A stretch of DNA of 41,692 nucleotides from Gammaproteobacteria bacterium. GTDB lineage: Bacteria > Pseudomonadota > Gammaproteobacteria > Pseudomonadales > Azotimanducaceae. A program made the translations under genes and the position numbers. The DNA is taken from the NCBI GenBank assembly GCA_026707045.1, contig JAPOXO010000034.1, positions 1 to 41,692 on the forward strand, given 5' to 3'. The number at the start of each line of letters is the position of its first letter. Position 1 is the first letter of the stretch. Below the pieces are notes generated by a model. It searched no databases. It saw only the letters and a list, made by a program, of their open reading frames with translations, and was not told the origin of the DNA. Below are positions 26,253 to 33,686 of this stretch, in pieces.

Positions 26253-27479
26253 GTGAGAATTGCCTCCAACGAAGTGGTGGAGACTGAGAATTCTTTGGAC
26301 TGGGGAAACTTGCGATTCATACATCCTTCCGAAAGAAATCCCTTAATTGCTCGCTTCCTTGTGATAGTGATCTCGATCAGTAGTCTCGTGTGCGCTCCCA
26401 CCTACACCGAGCCAATCGAAGGCAGTGACGAAAACAACCAGTCGCAAGAGTACGAAACCGCCTCTGCGCCAGAACTCAATAGTATTCCTCTCGACCGTCT
26501 GAAACAGGCGAAGGAAGCATTAGCGAAAGGGGACCCAAACGACTTTGGGTTGCGCTTCGAACTTGGTAAGGCACTTCGCGATGCCGGAAAGCACAAAGAA
26601 GCACTAGAACAGTTTCTCGGGTGTTTTGACGAAGGATCGAAGCATGGGTCCAGCCAAGTAGGGTTCCGCACTTCGGATCTATTGTCCAAGATCAGTAAGT
26701 TGGGGGTACGTTATCCCCCAGCAAGAAAGGCGTTAGTGGATCGTCGAAACGCGACCAGTTCGGCGATTCAAGAACTATCGCCACCAAGTCTATCCGGGCA
26801 CCCTAGTAGAGAATACTTCGAGAATGCAACTAAGTTGGTGGGGGATTTCAGTGCACTCAATCGGCACATTCCCGATGATGCCAATACGCTCTCACTATTT
26901 CAGCAGCTTGTCAGCAATCCCGATCGTTATTCAGTTGTGTTGGAAGATCTGGCAAACCGTAACCTTAAATTCTTCATACAAAACGGATTGCATGAGGAGA
27001 TTGCAGACGTAGCTGATGTGTTATATATGGCGAGTTACACCATGCATATGCACAAAGTGGTGAATCGATTTGACGATATTCGTGAAGAACTACCTCTTGA
27101 CAATGGCGACATAGAACGATCCAAAGAAAGAATTTTTTTGTGGTATGAAGTCCTCTTAGCCACAAAGCGGACCAAAGATGCAAAGCTGGTTGCAGACGAG
27201 CTAGCTGATCTCTGGAACGAACCACAGACCTATTACCTTCTCGCAACTGCTGGGTTGAGGTCCAAAAAACCAACCTTTGCAAACGTTTCGCACATACTTA
27301 CAGCAATTGAGGGCGAGCATAGAAATTCTGCTTACTATGAGACGTACGTACGGCTTTTGCGAACACTTGGCGAGACGGATCGAGCGATTCAAATAGCGGA
27401 GTCTCACATCGACGATCCCCAGCTCCTTGAAGCAGTGAAGGACACAATTGCCACTCTACTGAAGGAGCTATCTCTCTGA
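26253..27479 (+). CDS. Family T exported TPR-like protein, copy 3
   Basis: A 408-residue third paralogue. The GTG at 26253 gives a 30-residue polar extension before the hydrophobic segment (LIARFLVIVISISSLVCA); a TTG at 26310 with TGGGGA upstream would give a normal signal peptide and may be the real start. N-terminal repeat: LKQAKEALAKGDPND, LGKALRDAGKHKEALEQFL. Middle: YPPARKALVDRRNATSSAI. C-terminal: NEPQTYYLLATAGL, LLRTLGETDRAIQIAESHI. It lacks the ELEP block of the other two, having EGEHRNSA instead. Last gene of the run; FitAB follows on the same strand after 162 bp. Confidence 0.8.
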   Translation: MRIASNEVVETENSLDWGNLRFIHPSERNPLIARFLVIVISISSLVCAPTYTEPIEGSDENNQSQEYETASAPELNSIPLDRLKQAKEALAKGDPNDFGLRFELGKALRDAGKHKEALEQFLGCFDEGSKHGSSQVGFRTSDLLSKISKLGVRYPPARKALVDRRNATSSAIQELSPPSLSGHPSREYFENATKLVGDFSALNRHIPDDANTLSLFQQLVSNPDRYSVVLEDLANRNLKFFIQNGLHEEIADVADVLYMASYTMHMHKVVNRFDDIREELPLDNGDIERSKERIFLWYEVLLATKRTKDAKLVADELADLWNEPQTYYLLATAGLRSKKPTFANVSHILTAIEGEHRNSAYYETYVRLLRTLGETDRAIQIAESHIDDPQLLEAVKDTIATLLKELSL

Positions 27480-27583
27480 GCACCTAGTCCTGCCTGTATT
27501 GAGAGGGTCTCTCACAGCTTGCTCGTGCCAATTGGGTCCACAACAACTATGGCTGACAGAAATCGCCAATGTGATAGCTAGCA

Positions 27584-27627
27584 TTGATTTTGTTGATTCG
27601 TATGATTACAATGCAATCATTGATTGC
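27584..27627 (+). promoter_or_regulatory. Promoter and palindromic operator of the toxin-antitoxin pair
   Basis: TTGATT (27584-27589) and TACAAT (27607-27612) are separated by 17 bp, a good sigma-70 promoter. Directly after the -10 lies a perfect palindrome gcaatca-t-tgattgc (27613-27627), and an overlapping inverted repeat ATGATT-N7-AATCAT spans 27602-27620. Placement over the -10 and the expected start of transcription fits repression by the antitoxin's ribbon-helix-helix domain. Confidence 0.75.
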
Positions 27628-27641
27628 TAGGAAATTGAACT

Positions 27642-27887
27642 ATGGGAAGCATTACGATTCGAAATTTGGACGATGAAGTGAAGAAAAGATTGCGTGTACG
27701 CGCAGCGGAACACAATCGGTCGATGGAAGAAGAAGCACGCTGGATTCTCAGAGAAGCGGTGGATAAGGAAGCCTCAAAACCGAAGAACTTGGTGGAGATT
27801 GCCCGAGAGTGTTTCGGGCATCTAGGAGGTGTAGAACTGGAACTTCCACCGCGGGAGCCCATGTACGAGCCGATAAAGTTCGACTAG
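27642..27887 (+). CDS. FitA/VapB-type ribbon-helix-helix antitoxin
   Basis: An 81-residue protein. The N-terminal half is an Arc/MetJ-like ribbon-helix-helix DNA-binding domain: strand ITIRNLDDEVKKRLR, then helices AAEHNRSMEEEARWILREAV. The C-terminal half (about residues 45-81, rich in Glu and Pro, LELPPREPMYEP) would wrap around and inhibit the toxin, as in FitA. It should neutralise the PIN toxin encoded one base downstream and repress the operon through the palindrome at 27613-27627. The start ATG 27642 has AGGA at proper distance. Only distant relation to the flanking genes is apparent, consistent with a mobile cassette. Confidence 0.9.
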   Translation: MGSITIRNLDDEVKKRLRVRAAEHNRSMEEEARWILREAVDKEASKPKNLVEIARECFGHLGGVELELPPREPMYEPIKFD

Positions 27888-27888
27888 G

Positions 27889-28311
27889 ATGCCTGACAAT
27901 ATGTATGTTCTAGATACAAATGTTGTGTCGGAGCTAATGCGTGCTGACCCAATTGCTTCAGTTGTGAACTGGATTCTGCAACAAGATACGCATCAATTGT
28001 TTACCACTTCTGTCTCCGAAGCTGAGCTTCGCTTCGGGGTCGAAATTAAACCGCCCGGACGAAAAAAACAAGAACTGGTGGTAGGCATAAATCAATGGCT
28101 GAGTGACGGATTTCGTGGTCGCATTCTGCCGTTTGATAGCAAAGCCGCAAAGCACTATGCGGAGATTGCGTCGCAAAGACGCCGTGAAGGGAGGCCGATT
28201 TCACGAACGGACTGCCAGATTGCAGCCGTCGCGCGTTCGTGCAACGCAGCGTTGGTGACCCGTAATGTCAAAGACTTCCTGGATATTGACATTGAAATTG
28301 TCAATCCTTGA
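27889..28311 (+). CDS. FitB/VapC-type PIN-domain toxin ribonuclease
   Basis: A 140-residue PIN-domain protein, expected to be a magnesium-dependent RNA endonuclease. The acidic site is complete: D9 in MYVLDTNVVSEL, E46 in VSEAELRFG, D108 in ISRTDCQIAA and a late acidic residue in VTRNVKDFLDIDI. These blocks match FitB and related VapC toxins. One base separates it from the antitoxin stop, so translation is likely coupled. An internal ATG (codon 5) is an alternative start. All active-site residues look intact, so the module should be functional. Substrate RNA is not predictable from sequence. Confidence 0.92.
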   Translation: MPDNMYVLDTNVVSELMRADPIASVVNWILQQDTHQLFTTSVSEAELRFGVEIKPPGRKKQELVVGINQWLSDGFRGRILPFDSKAAKHYAEIASQRRREGRPISRTDCQIAAVARSCNAALVTRNVKDFLDIDIEIVNP

Positions 28312-28703
28312 ACACTCTCTTAGCTACTCTTCACCACACGAGAGTTGTTTCCTACAGAGTTCCTGCCTTAGTCGGGTAAATCGACGAATCTAGCCCACCA
28401 GTCATCCGGAATGTAGTACGCAAGTGCTTCGTAGCACGTAAGTTCAATAACTCGCTAAGTTCAGTCGCGGGCTAACTTCGCTCATCCTAAATCGCCCTCA
28501 ATTCTTCATGGCATCCAACGCTTGTGGGTTTGTTCTTGCATGGATAAAGTCTAGTTCCAGGTCTGCAGGTAATCTCGGACAGTACTTCCTGAGTACATCG
28601 TTCAACGTTACATCGGACAGCGGTTCGAGTATTCTTGCCTGCTGCTATGCACTGGGATGAATTCAACGTGCTAGGCGACGTCGATATGGACTGGGAGAAA
28701 GCA
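28312..28703. other. 392-bp region without a supported gene
   Basis: Contains an imperfect hairpin soon after the toxin gene (CACTCTC ... GAGAGTTG) but no T run, and no tRNA-like cloverleaf despite a GGTTCGAGT string at 28622-28630. A minus-strand frame here reads through the start of the SDR gene in antisense and is low-complexity, so it is not called. An upstream in-frame ATG for the SDR (28686) also falls here. Confidence 0.4.
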
Positions 28704-29594
28704 ATGAACCGACTTGAAGGAAAAGTGGCTGTCGTTACCGGAGCTACAAGTGGTATTGGAGAAGCCACAGTTGATGCATTTTGCTCAGAAGGCGCAAAGG
28801 TGGTGTTTTGCGGTCGCAACCAAGAACTTGGCAAACAAGTGGAGGAGCGACAACCGAAAGGATCTGCAATGTTCGTTCAAGCAGATGTTTTGAACGAAGA
28901 AGAGATCGAGCAGGTCATTCAAACGGCAGCGGAAAAGTGGGGGAGGCTGGATGTTCTCTTCAATAATGCAGGTGGACCGTCCAACATGCCCGGACGTCCT
29001 CATGCATTCAACATTGAAGATGTGGACGAAGAGAGTTTCAAATACTCACAGTGGTACCTTCTAGGCTCAATTATGGTGGCTACGAAGCATGCTTCGCCAA
29101 TTATGAGAAAACAAGGATCGGGCTCGATCATTAACAATTCGTCCAAGGGTGCCCACCAGGCGGAGCCAGCGGCAGACCCGCTGTATTCTGCAGCAAAAGC
29201 CGGCGTTTCCAACTACACGAAGGCAGCCGCAATGCAACTAGGTCCGTTCGGAATACGCGTAAACGCCGTAAGTCCCGGCGCCATTGCCACCCCAATCTTC
29301 TGGGGAGGACACACTCATGGTCAGCAGATCACTCCTGAGCACAAGACCAATCGTATCAATCGGTTTGTACGGAATGTAACAGCTGGCGTGATGCCCCTTA
29401 CCGGTCCAGGCGGCGAAGCCTGGGACATCGCGATGGCTTGCGTCTATTTGGGCAGCGACGAAGGACGATGGGTCACAGGAATCGATCTGGTTGTCGACGG
29501 GGGAATGCTTGCAGTCAAAGGTGACCACGGAGCCACGAACCAACGCATGAGACAAATGTTCGAAAGTCGAGAATCCCCTGCAGACTCCAACTGA
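28704..29594 (+). CDS. Short-chain dehydrogenase/reductase (SDR)
   Basis: A 296-residue classical SDR, NAD(P)-dependent oxidoreductase. TGATSGIG at residues 12-19 is the nucleotide-binding glycine motif, NNAG at 87-90, catalytic Ser near 146-147 (IINNSSKGA) and YxxxK as Y161/K165 (LYSAAKAG); NAVSPGAIATPIF is the following loop. ATG 28704 is chosen because GGAGAAAG stands upstream and the protein then begins as SDRs do (MNRLEGKVAVVTG). A longer variant from 28635 or 28686 is less likely. An insertion around residues 100-120 (PGRPHAFNIEDVDEESF) and one after 190 (GGHTHGQQITPEHK) recall SDRs acting on cyclic alcohols, but the substrate is unknown. Confidence 0.92.
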   Translation: MNRLEGKVAVVTGATSGIGEATVDAFCSEGAKVVFCGRNQELGKQVEERQPKGSAMFVQADVLNEEEIEQVIQTAAEKWGRLDVLFNNAGGPSNMPGRPHAFNIEDVDEESFKYSQWYLLGSIMVATKHASPIMRKQGSGSIINNSSKGAHQAEPAADPLYSAAKAGVSNYTKAAAMQLGPFGIRVNAVSPGAIATPIFWGGHTHGQQITPEHKTNRINRFVRNVTAGVMPLTGPGGEAWDIAMACVYLGSDEGRWVTGIDLVVDGGMLAVKGDHGATNQRMRQMFESRESPADSN

Positions 29595-29719
29595 CCCCAA
29601 ACAATCGGTATTGTCTGTGCCTGGTGCAGTTTCACGTCTCAACGAAATCGCTTCAAAGTAGCTACTGAAATCTCAAACGACTGTTCGTAGATTTCGATTA
29701 GAAAGTACAACAAAATAGG

Positions 29720-29738
29720 ACAGTATCAGAAATACTGT
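29720..29738. promoter_or_regulatory. Palindrome upstream of the ParB-like gene
   Basis: acagtat (29720-29726) and atactgt (29732-29738) form a perfect 7-bp inverted repeat with a five-base spacer, 41 bp before ATG 29780. An AT-rich stretch with TATAGT (29746-29751) follows. It is a candidate operator, or a binding site of the ParB-like protein itself. Confidence 0.6.
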
Positions 29739-29779
29739 TTATATGTATAGTACAATCTTGCGGCACATGAGGGAAGCGT

Positions 29780-31060
29780 ATGGCAAACACGGGACTTTAT
29801 CGGTCGAAAGGCACTGACTATCTAAGACTACGCGAATCCATCAGACAACGAGGATTGCTTGAGCCGCTGGTGGTCAATCGATCGTCGAGAGACAAGGACC
29901 GCAAGTTGATTGGAGGAGGTGAGACTCGGCTCGAAATATTGAAATCTCTTTACGAAGAAACCGGTGACTCCAAATTCAATACGGTGGAATGCGTCGCGCG
30001 TAAGAGCCCTCGTCCGCTTCGTCGAATTCTCTCCTTTTCGGTGCAAGACGATGTCCGTACCCAGCGATTCTTTATTGAGCGAGCTCGCGCAATATTGGAT
30101 TGTGTGCGATGCGCCGAGCAAGAGAACGGCTGGGACACGCTCTCTCAGGCAGAAGCGGTCAGTTTCCTCCGAGAAAACGGATTGCCTATAAGTCCATCAG
30201 TCTACAGCTATATGGTGTACGCAGTGAACAAACTACTGCCACTACTTCCGAAAGCGCTCTATTCAGGTTGGGGACGTCCACAGATCGAACGTGTCCGATC
30301 TCTCGAAAGAACAGGAAGCAAGATCTGGGAAGAGTTCGGGGAATACGGAGAAAACTTCGAAGAGCTCTTTAAAGAAGTTGTTCAGTCCTGTGATAGCGAT
30401 TCACTTCTCTTTGATGACCTGAGATACCAGCTTGAATATGAACTGTATGTTTCGTGTGACATCGAGCTGCAAGCGGTTCGACTCTTGTTTGATGTTCACA
30501 AATCGAGATTGGACTCTACGGTTCGAACATTGCGAGAATTCGACACTAAACCGGAGAAGTCGAGACCAGCAGCCAAAATTCCTCAACCCGCTCGCCAAAG
30601 GTCAAATACTGGCAAACGATCCAAACGGAAAATGCAACCTGTTTACCCCCGTTCCATTCCGGTTGACAAACGCGAAACAACCTACGCTGATTTCAACAGA
30701 CGCCGTAGGTACGCTCGCAAACTTGCACTGCAACTGGCGGCAATTTCAAACTCAACACGTCGCATCAGGCCTAGTGACGAAAGCCCGATCGGCTACTCAG
30801 TTGTACAAGCACATGGTTCAAATTCAGGTAAAGTTCGTTCGTCGATAGTTCTGTCCTACATCAACGCATGCGAAACGATTATGTACATGAAAGAATCCAA
30901 GGAAATCAAAGTCCTACCCGTATTTTCAGAGGTTTCGGATGAAGAATGGAGCTATTTGAGAGACCTCATGGAGGTTACGAGGACTCTAAAGAAATCGTTA
31001 CAGCCTATATCGAAAAAGGAGGAGACTTCGCAAGACGAAGACCTTGCCAAAGCTGCATAA
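29780..31060 (+). CDS. ParB-like protein of integrative-conjugative-element type
   Basis: A 426-residue protein with a ParB/sulfiredoxin-type N-terminal fold: RLRESIRQRGLLEPLVV followed by GGGETRLEILKSLYEETGDSKF, then VQDDVRTQRFFIERARAIL, a helix-turn-helix-like block (WDTLSQAEAVSFLRENGLPIS) and NKLLPLLPKALYSGWGRPQIERVRSLER. This block order is that of ParB proteins carried by PFGI-1-like integrative conjugative elements, recalled from that family. The C-terminal half from about residue 270 is basic (Arg/Lys/Ser-rich, QRSNTGKRSKRKMQ) then helical. Relative to the family the N terminus is short, starting just before the first strand. GAGGGAAG precedes the ATG. No ParA, relaxase or integrase is nearby, so it is an orphan, perhaps a domesticated or regulatory relic. 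Confidence 0.82.
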   Translation: MANTGLYRSKGTDYLRLRESIRQRGLLEPLVVNRSSRDKDRKLIGGGETRLEILKSLYEETGDSKFNTVECVARKSPRPLRRILSFSVQDDVRTQRFFIERARAILDCVRCAEQENGWDTLSQAEAVSFLRENGLPISPSVYSYMVYAVNKLLPLLPKALYSGWGRPQIERVRSLERTGSKIWEEFGEYGENFEELFKEVVQSCDSDSLLFDDLRYQLEYELYVSCDIELQAVRLLFDVHKSRLDSTVRTLREFDTKPEKSRPAAKIPQPARQRSNTGKRSKRKMQPVYPRSIPVDKRETTYADFNRRRRYARKLALQLAAISNSTRRIRPSDESPIGYSVVQAHGSNSGKVRSSIVLSYINACETIMYMKESKEIKVLPVFSEVSDEEWSYLRDLMEVTRTLKKSLQPISKKEETSQDEDLAKAA

Positions 31061-31092
31061 ATATGTTCGTATAGGTACGATTTACAGACTAA

Positions 31093-31980
31093 TCAATTTT
31101 GCTCGACTCTTCGAAGCCGTTCGATGAGGCTTGAAGTATCCCATCTGCCGCCACCAAAGGCTTGAACATCAGCGTAGAACTGGTCGACGAGAGCGCTAAG
31201 AGGCAGTCTCGCACCATAGCGTCTTGCGGTTCTCAACGCAATGTCGAGATCCTTCCGCATCCAATTGACGGCAAAACCATAGTCGAAAACTCGGTCTGCC
31301 ATAGTTGCTGCACGGTTGTCCATTTGCCATGATTGCGCTGCGCCATTGGAAATTACATCAACGATTTCATTGATGTCCATCCCAGCCTTCTCTGCTAAAT
31401 GCAGCCCCTCTGACAAACCCTGTAGGATTCCTGCAATGCAGACTTGATTGACCATCTTGGTGAGTTGTCCTGCCCCTACTCCGCCCATCAGCTTCGCAAT
31501 CTTGGCATAAACATCCAAGACTGGGTATGCGCGGTCGAACGTATCTTTTTCTCCTCCTACCATGATCGTTAGTTGGGCATTATCTGCACCTGCTTGGCCT
31601 CCACTTAGCGGCGCGTCTAGAAAGGAACACTCCTTTTCCTTTGCTGCTTCATCAAGTTCCTCGGCTAATTCCATCGATGCAGTTGTGTGATCGACTACTA
31701 CCGATCCCGGTTGCGCTCCCGCAAAGACTCCGTCCACTCCATGTGCGACACTTCGCACATCATCGTCGTTTCCGACACACATGAAGACCAACTCTGCATT
31801 GGATGCTGCTTCGGCCGGGGTTGGGCATGACTTTCCACTAAATTGGTCCAACCATTGTTTGGCCTTTTCGTCTGTGCGGTTGTAAACAGTGACATCGTGA
31901 CCTGCATTTGCCAAATGTCCAGCCATGGGATAGCCCATGACACCCAAACCAACAAAAGTCACTCTTTTGGAATCTGTCAT
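31093..31980 (-). CDS. 3-Hydroxyisobutyrate dehydrogenase family (beta-hydroxyacid dehydrogenase)
   Basis: A 295-residue NAD(P)-dependent beta-hydroxyacid dehydrogenase. The Rossmann motif is GLGVMG at residues 11-16 (VTFVGLGVMGYPMAGHLANAGH), the substrate loop DAPLSGGQAGA begins at residue 122, and the catalytic lysine is K175 in GQLTKMVNQ. The C-terminal domain has the usual all-helical pattern (LAEKAGMDINEIVDVISNGAAQSW). It could act on 3-hydroxyisobutyrate, tartronate semialdehyde or a related beta-hydroxyacid; these are not separable by eye. Shine-Dalgarno GGGAG precedes the ATG at 31980. It converges on the ParB-like gene with a 32-bp gap. Confidence 0.92.
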   Translation of the reverse strand: MTDSKRVTFVGLGVMGYPMAGHLANAGHDVTVYNRTDEKAKQWLDQFSGKSCPTPAEAASNAELVFMCVGNDDDVRSVAHGVDGVFAGAQPGSVVVDHTTASMELAEELDEAAKEKECSFLDAPLSGGQAGADNAQLTIMVGGEKDTFDRAYPVLDVYAKIAKLMGGVGAGQLTKMVNQVCIAGILQGLSEGLHLAEKAGMDINEIVDVISNGAAQSWQMDNRAATMADRVFDYGFAVNWMRKDLDIALRTARRYGARLPLSALVDQFYADVQAFGGGRWDTSSLIERLRRVEQN

Positions 31981-32093
31981 TTTTCTCCCTGCCCAAATGT
32001 CCGTGTACCAGCGAGAGTTTCGCCAGAAATTCTTACCTCGTATTTTATCTTTTGATATTTTTGGGTCTCTGGCGCGGAAATTGGATCTGACCT

Positions 32094-32119
32094 AAAAAAA
32101 TTTCTTGACTGTCCAAGAG
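32094..32119 (-). terminator. Possible Rho-independent terminator of the di-haem peroxidase gene
   Basis: On the minus strand, TCTTG-gacagt-CAAGA is followed by AATTTTTTT. The stem is short and AT-rich and lies about 110 bp after the stop at 32229. A second inverted repeat TCAGCG/CGCTGA (32193-32211) is closer to the stop but lacks a T run. Confidence 0.4.
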
Positions 32120-32228
32120 AGATTTCGTTGGATCGGTGCGAAAGAGGCACAACAGCGAGGAGGACAACAAGGTTAAATGCGAACCGAATATTTCAGCGGG
32201 ACACTCGCTGATTCCTGAACGGCTTACA

Positions 32229-33476
32229 TCAAAATTCTGTCGTCTTGTTCTCTGGCTTCTCGCCTGGCAAACGATATACAGCGTCCGAATCAGGTCGATC
32301 AAAACCTAAGAGTTCCGGGGCTTCTACAAAGTACGGAATGCGTCCTAACGTCTTGAGAAACGCCTCCAGGTCTTCGATCTCCTCGTCAGTCAAATCGAGC
32401 GGTCGAATTAGCTGCGACAACGAGGGCGAACGCTCTCTCACTCGACTATTGGAGGTCACGCCGTGGTTATACATATTCAGGACTCCAGTGAAGTTAGTGA
32501 AGAGGCCGTTGTGCATCCACGGTCCAGTGAACTCCAAATCTCGCAGGCTGGGAGTGCGAAATCGGGACATGTCCTCTTTCTTTCCAGTCGCTTCAAACCG
32601 ACCGCGATCTTCAAATCGTCTGCCAAAGTAACTCAATCCAGTGTGATGGAACTTGCCGTCGGAGAAGAGAGGTCCGTGATGGCAGTTCATGCATCGAGCC
32701 TTTGTGCGAAAAATATGTAAACCCTTGATTTCTTGATCCGACAAGCGCTGGCGATCTCCCTTTACGAAGTGGTCGAAGTCGCTCGGACTTGAGCGTATCG
32801 AGCGAACGAAAGAGGCGATGGCGATTGAAATTCGATTTTCGGTGATGCTTTCATCATCAAATGCTTCAGCAAATTTGTTTCGGTACTCCGGAATAGCACC
32901 TATGCGCTCGACTACATCTTCGATCTCTGCGTCCATTTCTATCTCACTTTGAAGTGGGATCGAGATCAGGTTGAGCAATCCGCTTGCACGCCCATCCCAA
33001 AACAATTCGTCGAAATAAGCGGCATTTAACAAAGTCATCGAGTTGCGCTGGCCTCGAACTCGATCGTGGCCAAAAGAAACACGTCGCCCATCTGTCCAGC
33101 CAAGATTGGGATCGTGGCAACTTCCACAAGCGATTTGCTGTGAACTAGACAATCGAGGGTCAAAGAAAAGATACTTACCGAGTTCTTCTGTTTGCGTTGT
33201 GTGCCACTCAACAGTCGGCAATGGCGGAAGCAATCCAAGCTCTTTTGCTTCGACTCCCTCATCCACCTCGAAGGCTGGCCACTCTGAGGGTGGTTGACGA
33301 TATTTCGCAATCATTTCATCATCGGCAGCCCCAGCACGACTTGACACGAGCAATGAACCGATAATTGCTACTAAACCGACAATTCTGGGAATCGAATGGC
33401 TCGCAATTAGCGACAGTCCATCGGAATGGGCTAATTCAAGAGACTCACATGCTCTGCAGCGAGTTCTGTAACTCAT
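32229..33476 (-). CDS. Di-haem cytochrome c peroxidase / MauG-family protein
   Basis: A 415-residue exported protein with two CxxCH haem c sites: CGSCH at residues 117-121 (N-terminal domain) and CMNCH at 262-266. KYLFFDPRLSSSQQIACGSC, FFWDGRA-type block (ELFWDGRASGLLNLI), and FRTPSLRDLEFTGPWMHNG are hallmark blocks of the bacterial di-haem peroxidase family, which includes CcpA and MauG. A hydrophobic stretch at about 31-47 ending RAGAA is a signal peptide, though it is preceded by an unusual 30-residue polar segment with CRAC; a later start is possible. It should act in the periplasm, reducing peroxide or modifying a partner protein with electrons from cytochromes. Its ATG overlaps the stop of a small upstream frame. 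Confidence 0.92.
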   Translation of the reverse strand: MSYRTRCRACESLELAHSDGLSLIASHSIPRIVGLVAIIGSLLVSSRAGAADDEMIAKYRQPPSEWPAFEVDEGVEAKELGLLPPLPTVEWHTTQTEELGKYLFFDPRLSSSQQIACGSCHDPNLGWTDGRRVSFGHDRVRGQRNSMTLLNAAYFDELFWDGRASGLLNLISIPLQSEIEMDAEIEDVVERIGAIPEYRNKFAEAFDDESITENRISIAIASFVRSIRSSPSDFDHFVKGDRQRLSDQEIKGLHIFRTKARCMNCHHGPLFSDGKFHHTGLSYFGRRFEDRGRFEATGKKEDMSRFRTPSLRDLEFTGPWMHNGLFTNFTGVLNMYNHGVTSNSRVRERSPSLSQLIRPLDLTDEEIEDLEAFLKTLGRIPYFVEAPELLGFDRPDSDAVYRLPGEKPENKTTEF

Positions 33477-33673
33477 GACCTGGTCTTTCGCAACACAGTT
33501 GAACTCCTAACAATACTATCCAAGGACCTGCCTTCTTGCAGCGCGGATCCTATTGCCGAAATGGTATCTACAAACACACCCATGGAATGAAATGAGTCAG
33601 TAAAACAGTACAAGTACTCATGACCCGGATATTGTGAATTTGAAGATGCACTCCCTTTTGAAAGTCGTACCAT
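33473..33673 (-). CDS. Small hypothetical frame overlapping the start of the di-haem peroxidase gene
   Basis: A 66-codon frame from ATG 33673 whose TGA overlaps the ATG of the di-haem peroxidase gene as ATGA, the layout of translationally coupled genes. The frame stays open upstream to 33733, over the beginning of selA. The product (FTDSFHSMGVFVDTISAIGS, then polar) has no recognised domain, signal or membrane helix. Against it: poor start signals and only 13 bp to the selA start. Listed as tentative. Confidence 0.3.
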   Translation of the reverse strand: MVRLSKGSASSNSQYPGHEYLYCFTDSFHSMGVFVDTISAIGSALQEGRSLDSIVRSSTVLRKTRS

Positions 33674-33686
33674 AGCGACTGCATTA

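Noticed and set aside
28540..28640. Possible tRNA (GGTTCGAGT string)
   Set aside because: No matching acceptor, D or anticodon stems could be drawn; also checked as a tRNA(Sec) candidate without success.
28487..28834. Minus-strand frame of 115 codons before and over the SDR start
   Set aside because: Low-complexity Ser/Thr-rich product, antisense to the SDR N terminus, no start signal.
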